NCBI RefSeq assembly: GCF_002994745.2
Contig: NC_037093.1
Location: 18,301,555-18,365,554 of the forward strand
DNA: 64,000 bases
Direction: 5' to 3'
Source of the DNA: Rosa chinensis
Taxonomy: Eukaryota; Streptophyta; Magnoliopsida; Rosales; Rosaceae
Shown here: positions 11,515 to 23,743 of the stretch, one piece after another
How the letters are laid out: each line of letters begins with the position of its first letter
Position numbering within the stretch: position 1 is the first letter of the stretch
Translations under genes and position numbers: made by a program
Notes under the pieces: model-generated
Databases searched by the model: none
Told to the model about the DNA's origin: nothing
The model's input: the letters and a program-made list of their open reading frames with translations, nothing else

Positions 11515-11958
11515 ACTAATAATAGTGCATAGCTTCTAACGAAAACTATTAAAATGAGGACTTCATGAAAATTTTTTAATCAATAGTTGTGGGATCCATT
11601 TTTTGATCACATTCCACAAATCAACCGTTAGATATTTAGATATTCATGAGTAAATCATTTATGTAAATTTCAACCAAATTAAAAATCATTAAGGCATTTA
11701 TAATCGTGATTTATCATTTTATGAACAAGAAAGTTTTATGTTTGACAAATTTGGTTCGTCTATTTATTTGATCTAGTCGATACCTTAATGATTAGTAATT
11801 TAGAATAAAATTTTCAGAAAAGTAAATGCATACGTAAACATTTAAAGATTAATGATTTTCCCAAATATAATTGAAAAGTAGGTCTCACAGTCATTAATTA
11901 GAAAGTTCTCATGAAGTCTTCATTTTAAAGATCCTCATTAGACACTATCCCTAATAAT
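11515..11958. mobile_element. MITE with ~80-bp terminal inverted repeats
   Basis: The left arm around TAAAATGAGGACTTCATGA is matched in inverse complement by the right arm TCATGAAGTCTTCATTTTA. The outer parts AATAGTG and CACTATCC..ATTATT also pair. Non-coding interior. Confidence 0.7.
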
Positions 11959-12200
11959 ATAGAGAATCACAAGCAACAAAGTATAGATGGATGCACACAA
12001 GTTAAAGTCTAATATCTCGATAATTCAGCTGGCTAAAAAATCTTAAATAAACCAATTCATGTCCCGCCTAAAAAATAGAGGAGTGAAATTCACACTCTAA
12101 TTTGTAATCCACATTCCATCTTTCTTTGAATCAAATTAGCTCACCACAACACTAGGTGGTGGTACCACCATTCGATAGGATTCTAGCATGCGTAATGCAC

Positions 12201-12205
<5 letters not shown>

Positions 12206-12240
<35 letters not shown>

Positions 12241-12242
12241 TT
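12206..12242. repeat. (ATT)n microsatellite
   Basis: About 12 perfect ATT units followed by a T run. Confidence 0.95.
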
Positions 12243-12570
12243 TGAATAGGAATTGATTTAATTAGTAATCAAGCCATGAAAACAGGCCAGAATCTAACAG
12301 AACTTACATAAGAAAATCTGGAGAAAAAAAAAAAAAAACCTGATAACTTATTTAAGCCAAACTAAACTCATTAAAGTCTAAAGGGGCGCTCGCGGGAAAG
12401 CAAACCTAAAACAAGCAAGAACAACCTCGCTTTCCTAAGGAAAAATCATTCATCTAGTCTAATTTGCCAACATGCAATTGTGGTACAAATAACAACTAGA
12501 AACACCTTAGAAATTACTCTAACTTTAGAAGACTTGTAACCAGATGTCTAATAGCAAAGAGATTTAAGAA
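12243..12570. other. Non-coding stretch
   Basis: No domain, terminal repeat or RNA gene recognised. Contains an A-run at 12327-12339. Confidence 0.35.
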
Positions 12571-12791
12571 AATGCTAATAGATTAGCATGGCTTGCTAGG
12601 TGCTCTTATATTAATGAGTTTTGGTTAGCTGAGAGTGCTGCTATTATTCAGGATCTTCTCTACGAGGATTTTTGTCATGCTTCTAGTGATGCCCGGAGTA
12701 TAGGTTTTTGTCCCCTCCGCGGCCTACTGATGTTTCTATTCATGATTAATAATATTGTGTATGGGGTCTTCCCCTACAAAAAAAAAAAAAA
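12571..12791 (+). mobile_element. 5'-truncated LINE 3' end (RNase H tail, 3' UTR, poly-A)
   Basis: The plus strand translates as ANRLAWLARCSYINEFWLAE and on to QDLLYEDF, the C-terminal RNase H style of plant LINE ORF2. A short 3' UTR and a poly-A run (12779-12791) follow. A possible short target duplication, AATGCTA, stands before the start (about 12572-12578) and after the tail. This makes it a 5'-truncated insertion. Confidence 0.6.
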
Positions 12792-13597
12792 TGCTAGCCC
12801 CATCCCCTTAGGGTTGGAGCCAACACCGTCCTTAGCTTCTTTAGGAGCCAACAACCTCGGCATCAGGTTGTTCTTGCTCTTCTTTTCCATTGCAGTAGAC
12901 TCCCACAGCCCAAGCCTGAACTCAAGCCTAAGCCCCAAAGCCCACGCACTCCTCAGTCCAAGTTTGAGCTTAGGCTCAATGACCCAAGCCCAAACCCGAT
13001 CAGAAGGGGGAAGCCTAACCCTCTGATGTAGGGCCGCCTCACCCGCAGCCAGGTCCCTCGGCCGGCCGTTCCACCCTCCCATCAAGCTTTGATCAATTAT
13101 TAAGTCGAATCCGGCAGAAAACTGACGATTCCTCGACCTGCACGATCTGCCCTCGACTTCTCACACCTTATAGGCAAAGGAATTTGACCGAAGCACACTG
13201 CTTGATCAGCAATTGACTTCGACTGCCTGCTTTGACCTCTATTCGTGCGCTAAAAATCAATACCAGGCCAAGACACCTCGTCCAGATCTTCGTCTCCTCT
13301 ACGCCGCGTTGAGCCTTGGCTCCTAACATTGCACGACTTTCCACGAAGTCTCGTCGGTGCCTAACAACAGATGACAAACAGAAGATTTTCCACCGCCGCT
13401 TTTCACTCAAGACCCTAAGGCTCTGCTTGTCCCTTTGATATAACTATGGTTAACTATAATTAATTTAATAATTAAAAAATTATCAGTAAAAAGAAAATAA
13501 TATAACAAATATTTTTTTATATTTTTACTTCCCTCTTATCAACACTCATCATCTTCTTCTTCCTTAGCTCTGTCTTCTTCTTTTTAAGAGATATGCA

Positions 13598-13658
<61 letters not shown>

Positions 13659-14213
13659 ACAATGGCCCAAGTGAGCAAAATCTGTAGCAACTGATCTCAA
13701 AGCATCAATCATCTACTCAATGTTTCCGAACCCCAAATACCCCAAATCATAAAATCCAATCTCGTTAAAGTCACAATTAGGTTCATTGTGTTCTTTGAGT
13801 TTGAAGCTTAAAAATGGGTTTGTGGGCAATTGCGCAGTTGATAAAGTTAAGGCTGTTTTCCTTATCCTATCATATTATGCTTATTATTGATTTGGGGAGG
13901 TTGGAGATTGAAGGTTTGGATATCGCTGGCAGCGTCAAGGTAGTCAATGGCTGATTCCAAGAGCTAGTCGCTGACAAAGATGGCGGTGAAGATCAATATG
14001 TTTTGCGACGGTGGACAATTTGGGTGGGGGTTGTGGTGTTTGGAAAATAATGATTAGATTTGGCTGTGAGCAGCCTTGAGATGGTTGAAGAGAGTAAGAA
14101 GATGTGTAGGGAAGAGATGAATAGAGTAAGGATTAGATTTGCCAATGAGACTGTTTGGGGAAAAGAGAGAACAAAGATGGAATAGAGAAAGGGATCTACA
14201 ATTAATTAAAAAA
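12792..14213. other. Unassigned region with a (GA)n tract
   Basis: Two open frames here (12730-13026 on plus and 12774-13085 on minus) overlap in opposite directions and share no recognised domain. The stretch 13030-13420 has coding-like GC content but no family I know. From 13660 to 14200 it resembles untranslated or intronic sequence of a plant gene. No gene is called. Confidence 0.35.
13601..13657. repeat. (GA)n microsatellite
   Basis: 57 bp of perfect GA repeats. Confidence 0.95.
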
Positions 14214-14447
14214 TATTTTAGGGAATCGATATTTGAGAGATAAATTGATGTGCTTTCATTGATAATAGATGTCTATTTATATAAAGGATTATAAGGCATA
14301 GAATCAGAGTTGTACAAGGAAAGGTAATCATACATTGATTGGATATCTCTAAGATTCTCCGAGATTATCTCTAATTCTAACCCTATATCAACTAGAGTAA
14401 GTAACTTCGAGTTTGGGCCAGACACAAATTCTAGATTTACTTGAACA
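14214..14447 (-). repeat. LTR of copia copy 1 (3' LTR)
   Basis: 234 bp. Its first dinucleotide has mutated to TA from the expected TG; the end is CA. Confidence 0.85.
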
Positions 14448-14639
14448 CTCCCCCTTGTGTCGCCCAAACATGGTGTTCCTCTTGTTGCCTCATTAAAAAC
14501 CTAATCGAGTAACAAAAACCCTGTGGGACAAAAATAAGCTCGGTTGAAGGGGAAAAAGAGCACAACACGCCCCTCATGTTTCGAGATCAACATGTAGACA
14601 TCTCTCTCTGATGTCTCCGTCTCCCCCTAATGACTGTGA

Positions 14640-15236
14640 TCATCGGAGCACAGCATATTTCTGGAACGTGGATTTAGGCAATGAATTAGTAAACAAGTCT
14701 GCCACATTGTCCTCAGATCGAACCTGGTTCACTTTGATCTTGAGAAGCTTTAGTTTTTGCTGATCGTAGAAGAACTTGGGTGATATGTGCTTAGTATTGT
14801 CGCCTTTGATGTAGCCTTGCTTCATTTGTTCAATGCAAGAATCATTATCCTCATAAATGCTGGTAGGCTCATCTGTGGTAGACTTCAAACCACAATTGCT
14901 TTGAACATGCATAACTATGGATCTAACCCATATACATTCAGGAATTGCTTCGTGAAGAACAATAATATCTGCATGGTTTGAAGAAGTAGTGACCATGGTC
15001 TATTTAGTAGACCTCTAAGATATCACGATCTTATCCATGGTAAATACATAACCAGTTTGGGAACGACCTTTGTGTGGGTCAGAGAGGTACCCAGCATCAG
15101 CAAAACATTCCAAAACACTTATGTCGTTTTGGGATAGGGAGAGAGAACGCAGACCACTGTTGGTGGCGTTCCTGACATATGATGGGTCTGAATCCATCAT
15201 CTCTCTGTAGGGATAGAACAAGCCCATATCAATCAT
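14640..15236 (-). pseudogene. RNase H remnant of copia copy 1
   Basis: Minus-strand frames give CFADAGYLSDPHKGRSQTGY followed, after a break, by SNHADIIVLHEAIPECIW, EDNDSCIEQMKQGYI and TKHISPKFFY. These are the copia RNase H signatures. At least one frame break near 15000 and several substitutions at conserved positions show decay. Confidence 0.8.
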
Positions 15237-15248
15237 ACTACTTAGGTA

Positions 15249-16460
15249 TCAAAAGATATCTTTAACACCAGTCCAATGGCATCGTGTTGGCGCAGAGTTA
15301 TATCTAGCTAACAAGTTCACAGCGAAAGAGATATCCAGTCTTGTGCATTGAGCTAAATACAATAATGTACCTATTGCACTTAGGTAGGGCATTTCTGCCT
15401 CTAGCACACTTTCGTCGTCATCTTTTGGATGGAATGGGTCCTTCTTTGGATCAAGACTACTGACGACCATTGGGGTGCTTGAAGGCTTAACTTTATCAGT
15501 ATTGAAACGCCTAAGCATCTTTTGGGTATAAGCTGATTGATGAATCAGAATACCATCTTCACGGTGCTCAGGTTCCAAACTGAGGCAAAACCGTGTTCTC
15601 TCAAGATCTTTCAGCTTAAAAACGGATTTCAAGTATTCAACGGTTTCCCTTAACTCTTTAGGGTGCCAATTATGTTCCTGTCATCGACATACACCGCTAC
15701 TATTGCGAATCCAGAACTTGTTCTTTTTATGAACACATATGGGCATAGTTCATTGTTAACATATCTCTTCCCAATCAAGTAGTCACTTAGACGGTTATAC
15801 CACATCCGTCTGGATTGCTTTAATCCATATAGTAAATGTTTCAATCTTATTGCAAACGCGCTTTGTGGTTTAGAGCCATTTGATTTGGGTAACTAAAGTC
15901 CATTCGGGACCTTCATGTATATCTCTATATCTAGATCACCATATAGATACGCAGTAATCACATTCATGAGCTACATGTTCAGTTTTTCAGAAACTACCAA
16001 ACTGACAAGGTAGCGGAACGTAATAACGTCCATTACGGGAGAATATGTCTCCTCGTAGCTGATTTGAGGGCGTTGTGAGAAGCCTTGCACCACAAGGCGA
16101 GGTTTGTACCTTACAATCTCGTTTCTCTCATTATGCTTTCTAACGAATACCCATTTATGACCAACTGGTTTGGTATTGGGCGGTATTGGCACAACTTGTC
16201 CAAATACCTTTCTTTTCGCTAGAGAATCTAGTTTTGCCTGGATCGCATCTTTCCATTTTAGCTAATCAGCTCTGCGTTGGCATTCATCAACGGACCGTGG
16301 TTCGATTTCATCGGTCTTAATAATCTCACGCGCTACAGAGTACACGATCACATCATCAATGATGATGGAGTTTCGTTCCCACGTCCCATGTACACTAGTG
16401 TAATTTACCAAGATCTCTACGTTCTCAGGGATAGGTTCTGAAATTGAGGTATCCCCCAAA
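15249..16460 (-). pseudogene. Reverse transcriptase remnant of copia copy 1
   Basis: In order on the minus strand: a WVFVRK...YKPRLVVQGF block (15971-16192), GLKQS..MWYNRL with VYVDD (15650-15844), and YLSAIGTLLYLAQCTRLDIS (15249-15632). YVDD is the catalytic motif. The frame is broken at least three times, so no polymerase can be made. Confidence 0.8.
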
Positions 16461-16833
16461 GATGTCTATTGGACATAACCATAATCCTGGAACATTCTCA
16501 TGGGATGTGTTTTGAGTATCGATGATCAAAGGATTTGCTTGTGCCTCATTCGCTCTCTTTCTAGGGCGAGAATCCTTCGAACCAATTGGTCTACCGCGCT
16601 TCCTCGAAAAACCTGCGGCCATAGACACCACATCACTGCCAATATTGACAGTGGCACCATCTCCTGGTACCTCAGGAGTGGGGTTACGTCTAGTATTTGG
16701 GACGTCAATCCTTGCAGGCACATTTGCAGCAGGTATATGTGATCTCCTCACTTTGGCAACATAAAAAAAACGCATCAGGCAGAGTGTCTGCTACGTTCTG
16801 GAACTCGATTATTCTTCGCACTTCAAGTTCGGA

Positions 16834-17923
16834 CTATGCGGTACGGGGATCGAGATGAGACATAGTGGGGACAGACCACGACAATTCTTGTTGTTCCTGC
16901 TGAAAATCTGTGTTCTTATCTCCCCCTAACGACGGGAAGACTATCTCAACAAAGTAACAATCCGCAAATCTAGCGGTAAAGAGATCCCCTGTCAAGGGTT
17001 CAAGGTAGCGTACGATAATTAGAGATTCATATCCAACGTATATGCCCATTCGTCTCTGTAGACCCATCTTAGTACTTTGTGGCAGCTTAATAGGCACATA
17101 AATGGCACACCCAAAAATGCCTAAGTGCGAGATATCAGCCTTGTACCCAGTCACTAGTTGTAACGCATAATCAGGTTGGGTGGCTGTGGGTCGTAGACGA
17201 ATTAGCGTCGCTGCGTGCAATATTGCATATCCCCAAACGGAAACAGGGAGATTGGTGCTCATAACCAATGTTCGTGCTATCATTTATAGAAGCTTAATAG
17301 CGGCTTCCGCGAGACCATTTTGGGTATGAACATGAAGAACTGGATGCTCTACATCATCTCCAATGACATGCAATAATCATAGAACATTTTCGATTTAAAC
17401 TCCCCAGCATTATCAAGTCTAATTGACTTAATCAGATGGTCCGGGTAGTGAGCTCATATACGGATAATTTGGGCTAGGAGTTTAGCGTATGCAACATTTC
17501 AAGAGGACAACAACATGACATGTGACCAGCGTGTCGACGCATAAACCAATACCATAAAATATTTAAAGGTCCGCAAGATGGGTGAATTGGTCCACAAATA
17601 TCCCCTTAGATTCTCTGTAAGAACGGAATGAGTATTTTTGGATCCTTTGTGAAGGACTGTCTCGATCCTAATTTCCCTAAGGAACATGCTTTAAAAAATG
17701 AGCGAGGGGCCTGAGAAGTAACCAATGAGGATTTTGGTTGCACCTGAGAGTCCGAAGCGCTATTCGAAGCAAAATTTGTGACTACATCATCCATCATGTT
17801 GTTGGAACCATGGTAAGTGGCATCCATGGTGCCATGGCCATGGGTGACGCCATTTATGGCATTGTCAAGGGGGGACAGAGGCGGCCCTAGGGCGGCGCCA
17901 GAGGCGGCTACAACGGCGGTCAC
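16834..17923 (-). pseudogene. Integrase remnant of copia copy 1
   Basis: Minus-strand pieces SFFKACSLGKLG (zinc-binding CxxC), VYASTRWSHVMLLSS (catalytic-core Asp region, with the Asp lost) and ARTLVMSTNLPVSVWGYAIL followed by the GYKADISHLGIFGC region. Frames are interrupted between 17283 and 17499 and elsewhere. Confidence 0.8.
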
Positions 17924-18323
17924 ACTATGTCCGAGAATTGATGTCCGTGTGAAGTCTTTAGTATACGGATCATCATATCACGATTAGGATGTCCTAGTCG
18001 GTCATTCCAAAGCTAGTATGTGTTAGAATCCAAGAGATCTTCTCTTATTACATTATTGGATTCAATAGGTCAAATTGTAGTGACATAAAGTCTACTAGAT
18101 TGACACATAAGCTTCTCTAAGATGCGCTTTCGTCCGCAATCATTAGAGGTAATGCAAAGGACCTCTTTTCCGTTCTCAATATGCGTTTCCGCATAAAATC
18201 CATTGGCTCTGATATCTTTAAAATAAGGTTTGATTTGCCTTACGAGCATAGAGAGCTTCTGCGACATTAATAAAGGTGCCATTAATTTGGCAATAGGAAT
18301 TGGGTCATTCCATGTCCTTGAAC

Positions 18324-18520
18324 TTAACATGATGGCCCAGCCATCGTAGTCACAGAGGAATATGTAGGTAACATCTCTAAGAATAATTGCCTATGGCAGA
18401 GAAAGGTGTGTGTAGTCGCACTATCCACAAGACATTGCAGTTCTCCAGAATCTATTCCTAAAAGAAGAAGGCTCGTAATTAAAAAGTCGCCACAATGAAA
18501 AGAACTCAACTTTTATTAAT
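18324..18520 (-). pseudogene. Protease remnant of copia copy 1
   Basis: Reads LLLLGIDSGELQCLVDSATT, where DSATT is the aspartic protease active site. In the intact-reading copies the corresponding position reads MDELQC; here there is ATA, not ATG. A pyrimidine-rich stretch ending TTTTAG immediately precedes it on the minus strand. Confidence 0.7.
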
Positions 18521-18818
18521 AAGCCAAACGGAATTACATCATTATCTCTTGAGTCAAAGAAAATATAATCCAATAAACTAGCTAATGCAAAACAATGGCA
18601 TTCGTCTAACTTCTTTCGGTAACTCCAAAGCAAATATATGACTAGGGGAGTAAAGAGATGTCGGTGGAGCAAGGCTTGCTAAAGTACCACTAATCTCAAA
18701 ACCTTCCTAGACATCACACTTACTTTGAATGAGCCTACTTTGAAGAAAGACTAAACCATTGGCATTCACTACAAAAACAATATGGCAATTGCCTACATCT
18801 CTTGGAAAATAAAAAGAC

Positions 18819-19913
18819 TTAATCAAAATTGCCAGTCTCTTGGCCCTTGAAGTCTTCCATCCTAAGAGCGAGATCGTCATCTTGATCTTCTTGCTCCATG
18901 TAATGTGCTTCCCTTGCTTCATGATACACCTTGTATGGGTCTGCAACATTCTGGGATACTCTACATGCTTTGGCCCAATGTCCAGACTCCACATCGAAGA
19001 CAAGCATCATTATGGTCAGGCTCTATTGATCGAGGTGCTCTAGGAGCGCGTTGGGGACGACTATTCTCCTTGGTGGCGCCACCACCATAGCTGGAGGCTT
19101 TGCCTCTCTCTCTCTTTTCACACGTTGACCTCCACTGTTCCATGAATGCCAATCTTGGCGGTTTCCTTCCTCTTTGGGGCGAGAATAAGGACCAAAACGT
19201 CCAGAATCATCCCTACTCTTAAGGTTTCACTCCTTCGTCCTCTCTTGGGGGCGCGACTATAATTAGACTCTAGAATAGACTTGGTTCTTCACAAGGATAT
19301 TGTCGTGCTTCTCAACTACGTTCATGGCCCCAATAAGCTCATGAAACCTTATAACGCGTCTTGCATTTACATCAATCCGATAATTCTTTGCAATCATCAG
19401 TGCAGAGACAGGGAAGGTAGAGAGAGTCTTCCCGATCAACATCGTATTTGTGATGGTCTTGCCATAGAACTCCATCAAAGACTTGATACGAAGGGCTTTC
19501 GAATTGTAGTCAAGTACGGACTTAAAATCACAGAAGTGGAGGCTATGTCATCTCACTTGTAAATCTGGAAGAAGGGAGTCACGAACTTTGCCAAAACGCT
19601 GCTCGAGTTCTACCCATAGCTGTCTAGGGTCTTCCTCATTGAGGTACTCATTCTGGAGCGCATCATTCATGTGCCTTTTCATGAGAATTATGGCTTTAGC
19701 TTCATTAGCCTCTCTCGTAGCTCTATTCGCTTTATAACCGGCAGCTTGTTGAGGAGTAATCACGTTCTGACTTGGCTCTCGGATCATATCTAGGATCCCA
19801 TCAGCCTTAAGATGCTGGCGCACATCACAGACCCACTTGTGGTATCCTGCACCTGTCGTCTCAAGTGGAACAAAGTTCAACTTGTTCAGGTTACTCATCC
19901 TGAAAAACAACAA
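18819..19913 (-). pseudogene. Gag remnant of copia copy 1
   Basis: Begins MLFFRMSNLNKLNFVPLETT and carries the RQHL..DGI and LWVELEQRFG blocks of the copia gag (UBN2/DUF4219-like). It continues in shifted frames to a damaged zinc knuckle and ends ETGNFD-stop, the same stop position as in the two younger copies. Confidence 0.75.
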
Positions 19914-20823
19914 AAAATTAGCGTTAGTTTCGGAGCGAAAAAGGCTACCCTGAAAATAATAAAATTTATGAGCATAGTCGCTTCCAAGAAATTAGGGATT
20001 TCTGAGCGTAGTCGCTTCCAAGAAACCCGATTCCAAGAGGAATTGGATTAGATCGAAACAATGATGTGTTTGTGGTCGAATATAACACTCAACAAACTCT
20101 AAGTTTGGAGGACTCTACAAGCTCCAAGCTTGGAGTGAGCACGGACCCCCACAGTTCGGCTTTTAGTCTCTCATATGAAGAAGAAAGGAGGGTAGAAGAA
20201 TGGAAGTTGCAAGTCCCTAAGAAAAGACGAGAGAAAAAAAAAACTTCAAAAAAGGGAACTTTTAGTAAAACATACCTTGAAAAAGTGTCGAAAAGTCGTT
20301 GGAAAAGGTCACCTGAAAAGTCTGCCTAAGGTGGCCAGAAGTCAGCAGTGGTTGCTGGCTGGAGCTGCTGCGTGGCGCTTGCAGGGCTTGTGCGAAGGCT
20401 GTCGACAGCTAGTGAGGCTAGTTGAGGGGTGCTGCGCGCAGGACTCTGCAGGGGCTACAGGGACTGTCGGTAGGTGCGTGCGGGGCTTCGACAGGTGCGC
20501 GGGGGGCTACCGAGCGCAGGGGCGCGCGAGGGCTTGTGCAAGGGCTGTTGACAAGGGCTCGGCAGATGCACAAGAGGACTGCAGGAAAATGTGCGCAAGG
20601 CAGGCACAGGGTGCTGCAGGTCTCGGCAGAGGCTGGTGAGGCTAATTTTTCCGGTTCAGTGACTTCTGACTGCCAGTTCAAGGCGATTCCAGCACGTTTC
20701 TTGAGAATCCGTCGCCGGTTCTGGGCTCTTGGGATCTAGGGTCTCAATATGTGTGGCGGTGGTTGCTAGGGTTTAAAGGCTATGAAATTAGGGTTTCAGG
20801 GTTAGGGCTTCGTGCTGATAATG

Positions 20824-21061
20824 TGTTTTAGGGAATCGATATTTGAGAAAGAAATTGTTGTGCTTTCATTGATAATATGGGCCTCTTTATATAGAGGATT
20901 ACAAGGCATAGAATCAGAGTTTTACAAGAAAAAGTAATCATACATTGATTGGATATCTCTAAGATTTTCCGAGATTTTCTCTAATTCTAATTAACCCTAT
21001 TTCAATTAAAGCAAGTAATCTCGAGTTTGGGCCAGACATAAATTATGGATTTACTTGAACA
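20824..21061 (-). repeat. LTR of copia copy 1 (5' LTR)
   Basis: 238 bp, TG...CA ends. The GC-rich leader with CGGCAG/GTGCAG words lies just inside it (20340-20640). Confidence 0.88.
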
Positions 21062-22133
21062 AAAACACAGATTTTTATTATTATATTATTGTGCAAGTTT
21101 GATAAAAAATTGAAACTTGATAAAAGGTAACTATAGTTAACTTATTTCACATGTGTTAGTATCTGAGAGGATGGTGATAACACCACCCAAGTATTGGTGG
21201 TGAGAAAATTCAATTCCTCATTCTTTTTTTGATCAAAATTCTCATAAAAAGACAAAATTTAAATTTGTAACGATAAAATTTAAGTTACCAAAAAAGGAAA
21301 CATGGAGTGTGGATTGTAAAAATAAGCAGTGTGGATTTCACTCCCCAAAAAATAAGTAATCCTCCACCTAAAATTATTCTCTTTATTATTTTTAAAGCAA
21401 GAATCATAGATCAATATTTTAGTTCATATGGGATACAACAAAAATCTCAAATTCAGAGCTGAAAAACACATAAAAGGTGAGTCTAGTTAAATTTGAACCC
21501 AAAATTTGTCGACCTTAATCCCACATCCCGACTCATAGAAGACTCAAACCGAATCCAGTTAAAGCATGTAACCTAAATCTATATCAAGTTACAACCTGGA
21601 TGTGACAAAAATCTCAAATGCAAAGCTGAAAAACACACAAAAAGTGAGTCTAATTAGATTTGAGCCCCAAATTTTGTCGACCTTGATCCCACATCCAGAC
21701 TCATAGAGGACTCAAAATTGAATCCAATTAGAGCCTATAACCTAAATCTAGATCCAGTTACAACCCAAATGCCAGACTAGAATGTCAAATGCACACTTAT
21801 CTCAGTTCCAGATTTAGACCTGCTAGATATGCCAAGATTGACGTCATCAAAATGCTGCTCTGATCCCCTAGATCAAGTGAGGACTATTAGTAGCCGAAAA
21901 TCACAACCAACAGAAGGATAATCATGCATGCCAATGAAATCCAACAATCAAAGGATCGAGAGAATCCTGTCTTGTAAACACGAGGAAGACTGACTATTGA
22001 AGTTGTCAATTGGGATCGCCAAACAAAAATGTCAGGGAGAATTTGCTTGTCGCAAGGGGATGCTCATATCCAAGTTAGTGAATTTGATTTATCTTACTCG
22101 GACAATTTCATTCAATTCTGTAATGTTATATAC
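21062..22133. other. Non-coding region with a ~170-bp tandem duplication
   Basis: Units at about 21430-21598 and 21599-21771 both run from ACAAAAATCTCAAAT through GTCGACCTT to AACCTAAATCTA. They differ at several positions. No protein or RNA gene is recognised around them. Confidence 0.7.
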
Positions 22134-22290
22134 AGCATAGAGTGAATTTTCTTCATTTTAAGAAAATCCTAAGCCGTGCTCCCTAAGTCGCACTTCCAAG
22201 CTACTATAGCCGCCATTGATAGCGCCTTAAGCCCTGCCCCGCCGCCGTATTACATCCTCTCTCCTCATTCTCCTTCATCTTTGTGTTCAA

Positions 22291-23618
22291 ATGGCTTCTC
22301 TTGTGGAAGTTACTGCAAGCTTCCAGGCATATCTTGCACTTGCAGGAGATGATGTGATTGATATCATGATATTGTCGCGTGGAAGAGCTAGACAGAATTC
22401 TCAAGCCTACCCGTTGGGACGATCCCTCTCACCCAAGCTTGTTGAGATCAATGACCATCGTCATCATCTTCGTAGGATTTTGGTGCTGGAAAAAAACTTC
22501 AAAATTCAAGAGAGATCAAATTCCATTGTCCTCTTCTTTTTTGATCACTGTGGTGATATGCGCAAAGAATTAAGAGAAGGGCCTGGAATTATGCTCAGGC
22601 TCCAATGGTGTTAATGGAGTATGATGGTGTGACACCAATTGAAAAGATCACTCTGAACCTGCTCTACTATCTCTACTATTGGGTACGTATCACTCATATC
22701 CCTCTTGCTTATGAGAAAAAAGAAATTATTATGGATATTGCTACTGTGGCTAATCATTCCCTTGAACTAGATGGAAAATTCGTTAACAACAAAGGTGAGA
22801 TTAGGGTTAGCCATGACATTCTCAAACCAATTTTTTTGAAAACAAGAATGTCTGAAAACTAATGCTGGGGTTGAAGTAGTGATTTGCTATCACTTTGACA
22901 ACCTCTTTGGAAGATGCAAGGATTGTGTATGGGTCTTCCATCCTACTGTTTTGTGTACTGTTGATACAAAAATATATATATATATATAATAAAATAAAAA
23001 AATTAAAATAAAATAAAATAAAATTTGGTGCAAACTCATGTAGTCATGTACCGATAATTGATTTTCTGAATAGAAATTTTGTAGTTGATGGCATGCATTT
23101 ACTTTTAAATCCTCTATTCCAACTGCTGTTGTTGTATCACTTTTTATGAATCTAAAATACACAGAGGTTCGTAAGGCCAAAAGGTTTATTATGCTTCGTG
23201 ATCCTGAAAAAAGACAAGACAATGGTTTAGCTATTGTGCCTATTGAAGAACAGATGTCTGACAACAGAGGTAGACGCACCCCTACCCGTTCACCTCAAAA
23301 AGTGTAAACTCCAGTGCAGATTGTTGAAAACAAGGGACAAATTAATGACTCAACCAAAGAAGCTCAAGATGCCTGCATTGACCACCACATTTACTGCAAA
23401 ATCTTTGGGACTTCATGATTCATGAAGTACCAGGTCGGATAATGGTGCCAGTTGAAGTTGTAGAGACAAAAAAGAAAAGAGGGCGTCCTCTTGGAGCCCG
23501 AAATAAAAATCCCTCAAAGACCATGAATGACAAGGAAGCTATTCCTCCACTGAGTCTCACGTATTCCCCAAGTTCTTCTAGTGCTACTAATAAGGGCAAG
23601 GGGAAAGAGATTGAGTAA
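22291..23618 (+). pseudogene. LINE ORF1 remnant (DUF4283, AT-hook tail)
   Basis: Starts MASLVEVTASFQAYLALAGD. After a frame change it shows the DUF4283 core: GPWNYAQAPMVLMEYDG, YWVRITHIPLAYEKKEI and VNNKGEIRV..DILKPIF. This is an RNA-binding domain of plant LINE ORF1 proteins. The last part (23415-23618) reads KKKRGRPLGARNKNPS, an AT-hook-like basic tail, and ends at TAG. Frame breaks near 22600 and 22862 and a (TA)n/A-rich insertion near 22975-23020 make it non-functional. Confidence 0.65.
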
Positions 23619-23743
23619 TTTAGTAAGTTTGTTTTGGCTTGCATGCTAAATTTTTCCTATGTTTTACACTAAATATTTGAACCTCCTGGCGCACCACAAT
23701 TACGAGCATTGGCAAAAAGAGTTTCAAATCACAAGGTATTTTG

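Larger units (their letters stand above)
14214..21061 (-). mobile_element. Ty1-copia retrotransposon copy 1 (old, degenerate)
   Basis: LTRs at 14214-14447 and 20824-21061 both carry TTTTAGGGAATCGATATTTG near the left end and finish CTTGAACA. They differ at roughly one base in ten, so the insertion is old. The purine tract (minus strand AAGGGGGAG) follows the left LTR at 14448. The right LTR is preceded by the minus-strand context TTATCAGCACGAAGCCC seen in the other copies. Order on the minus strand is gag, protease, integrase, reverse transcriptase, RNase H, which is copia order. All domains are broken by many stops and frameshifts. Target duplication is unclear in the A-rich flanks. Confidence 0.9.
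12078..21345. mobile_element. Nested inverted-repeat elements enclosing the old copia copy
   Basis: An outer arm at 12078-12126 (GGAGTGAAATTCACACT…) is the inverse complement of 21298-21345 (…AGTGTGGATTTCACTCC) over about 45 bp. An inner arm at 12131-12180 (CAAATTAGCTCACCAC…) pairs with 21169-21216 (…GTGGTGAGAAAATTCAATT). The inner arm belongs to the same family as the short Mutator-like MITE at 45091-45300. The simplest reading is a small MITE inside another MITE, later split by LINE and copia insertions. Two unrelated element ends lying here by chance is the alternative. Confidence 0.45.

Noticed and set aside
12730..13410. Candidate small genes at 12730-13026, 12774-13085 and 13168-13410
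   Set aside because: Opposite-strand overlapping frames without recognised domains. The first starts inside a LINE tail and poly-A run.
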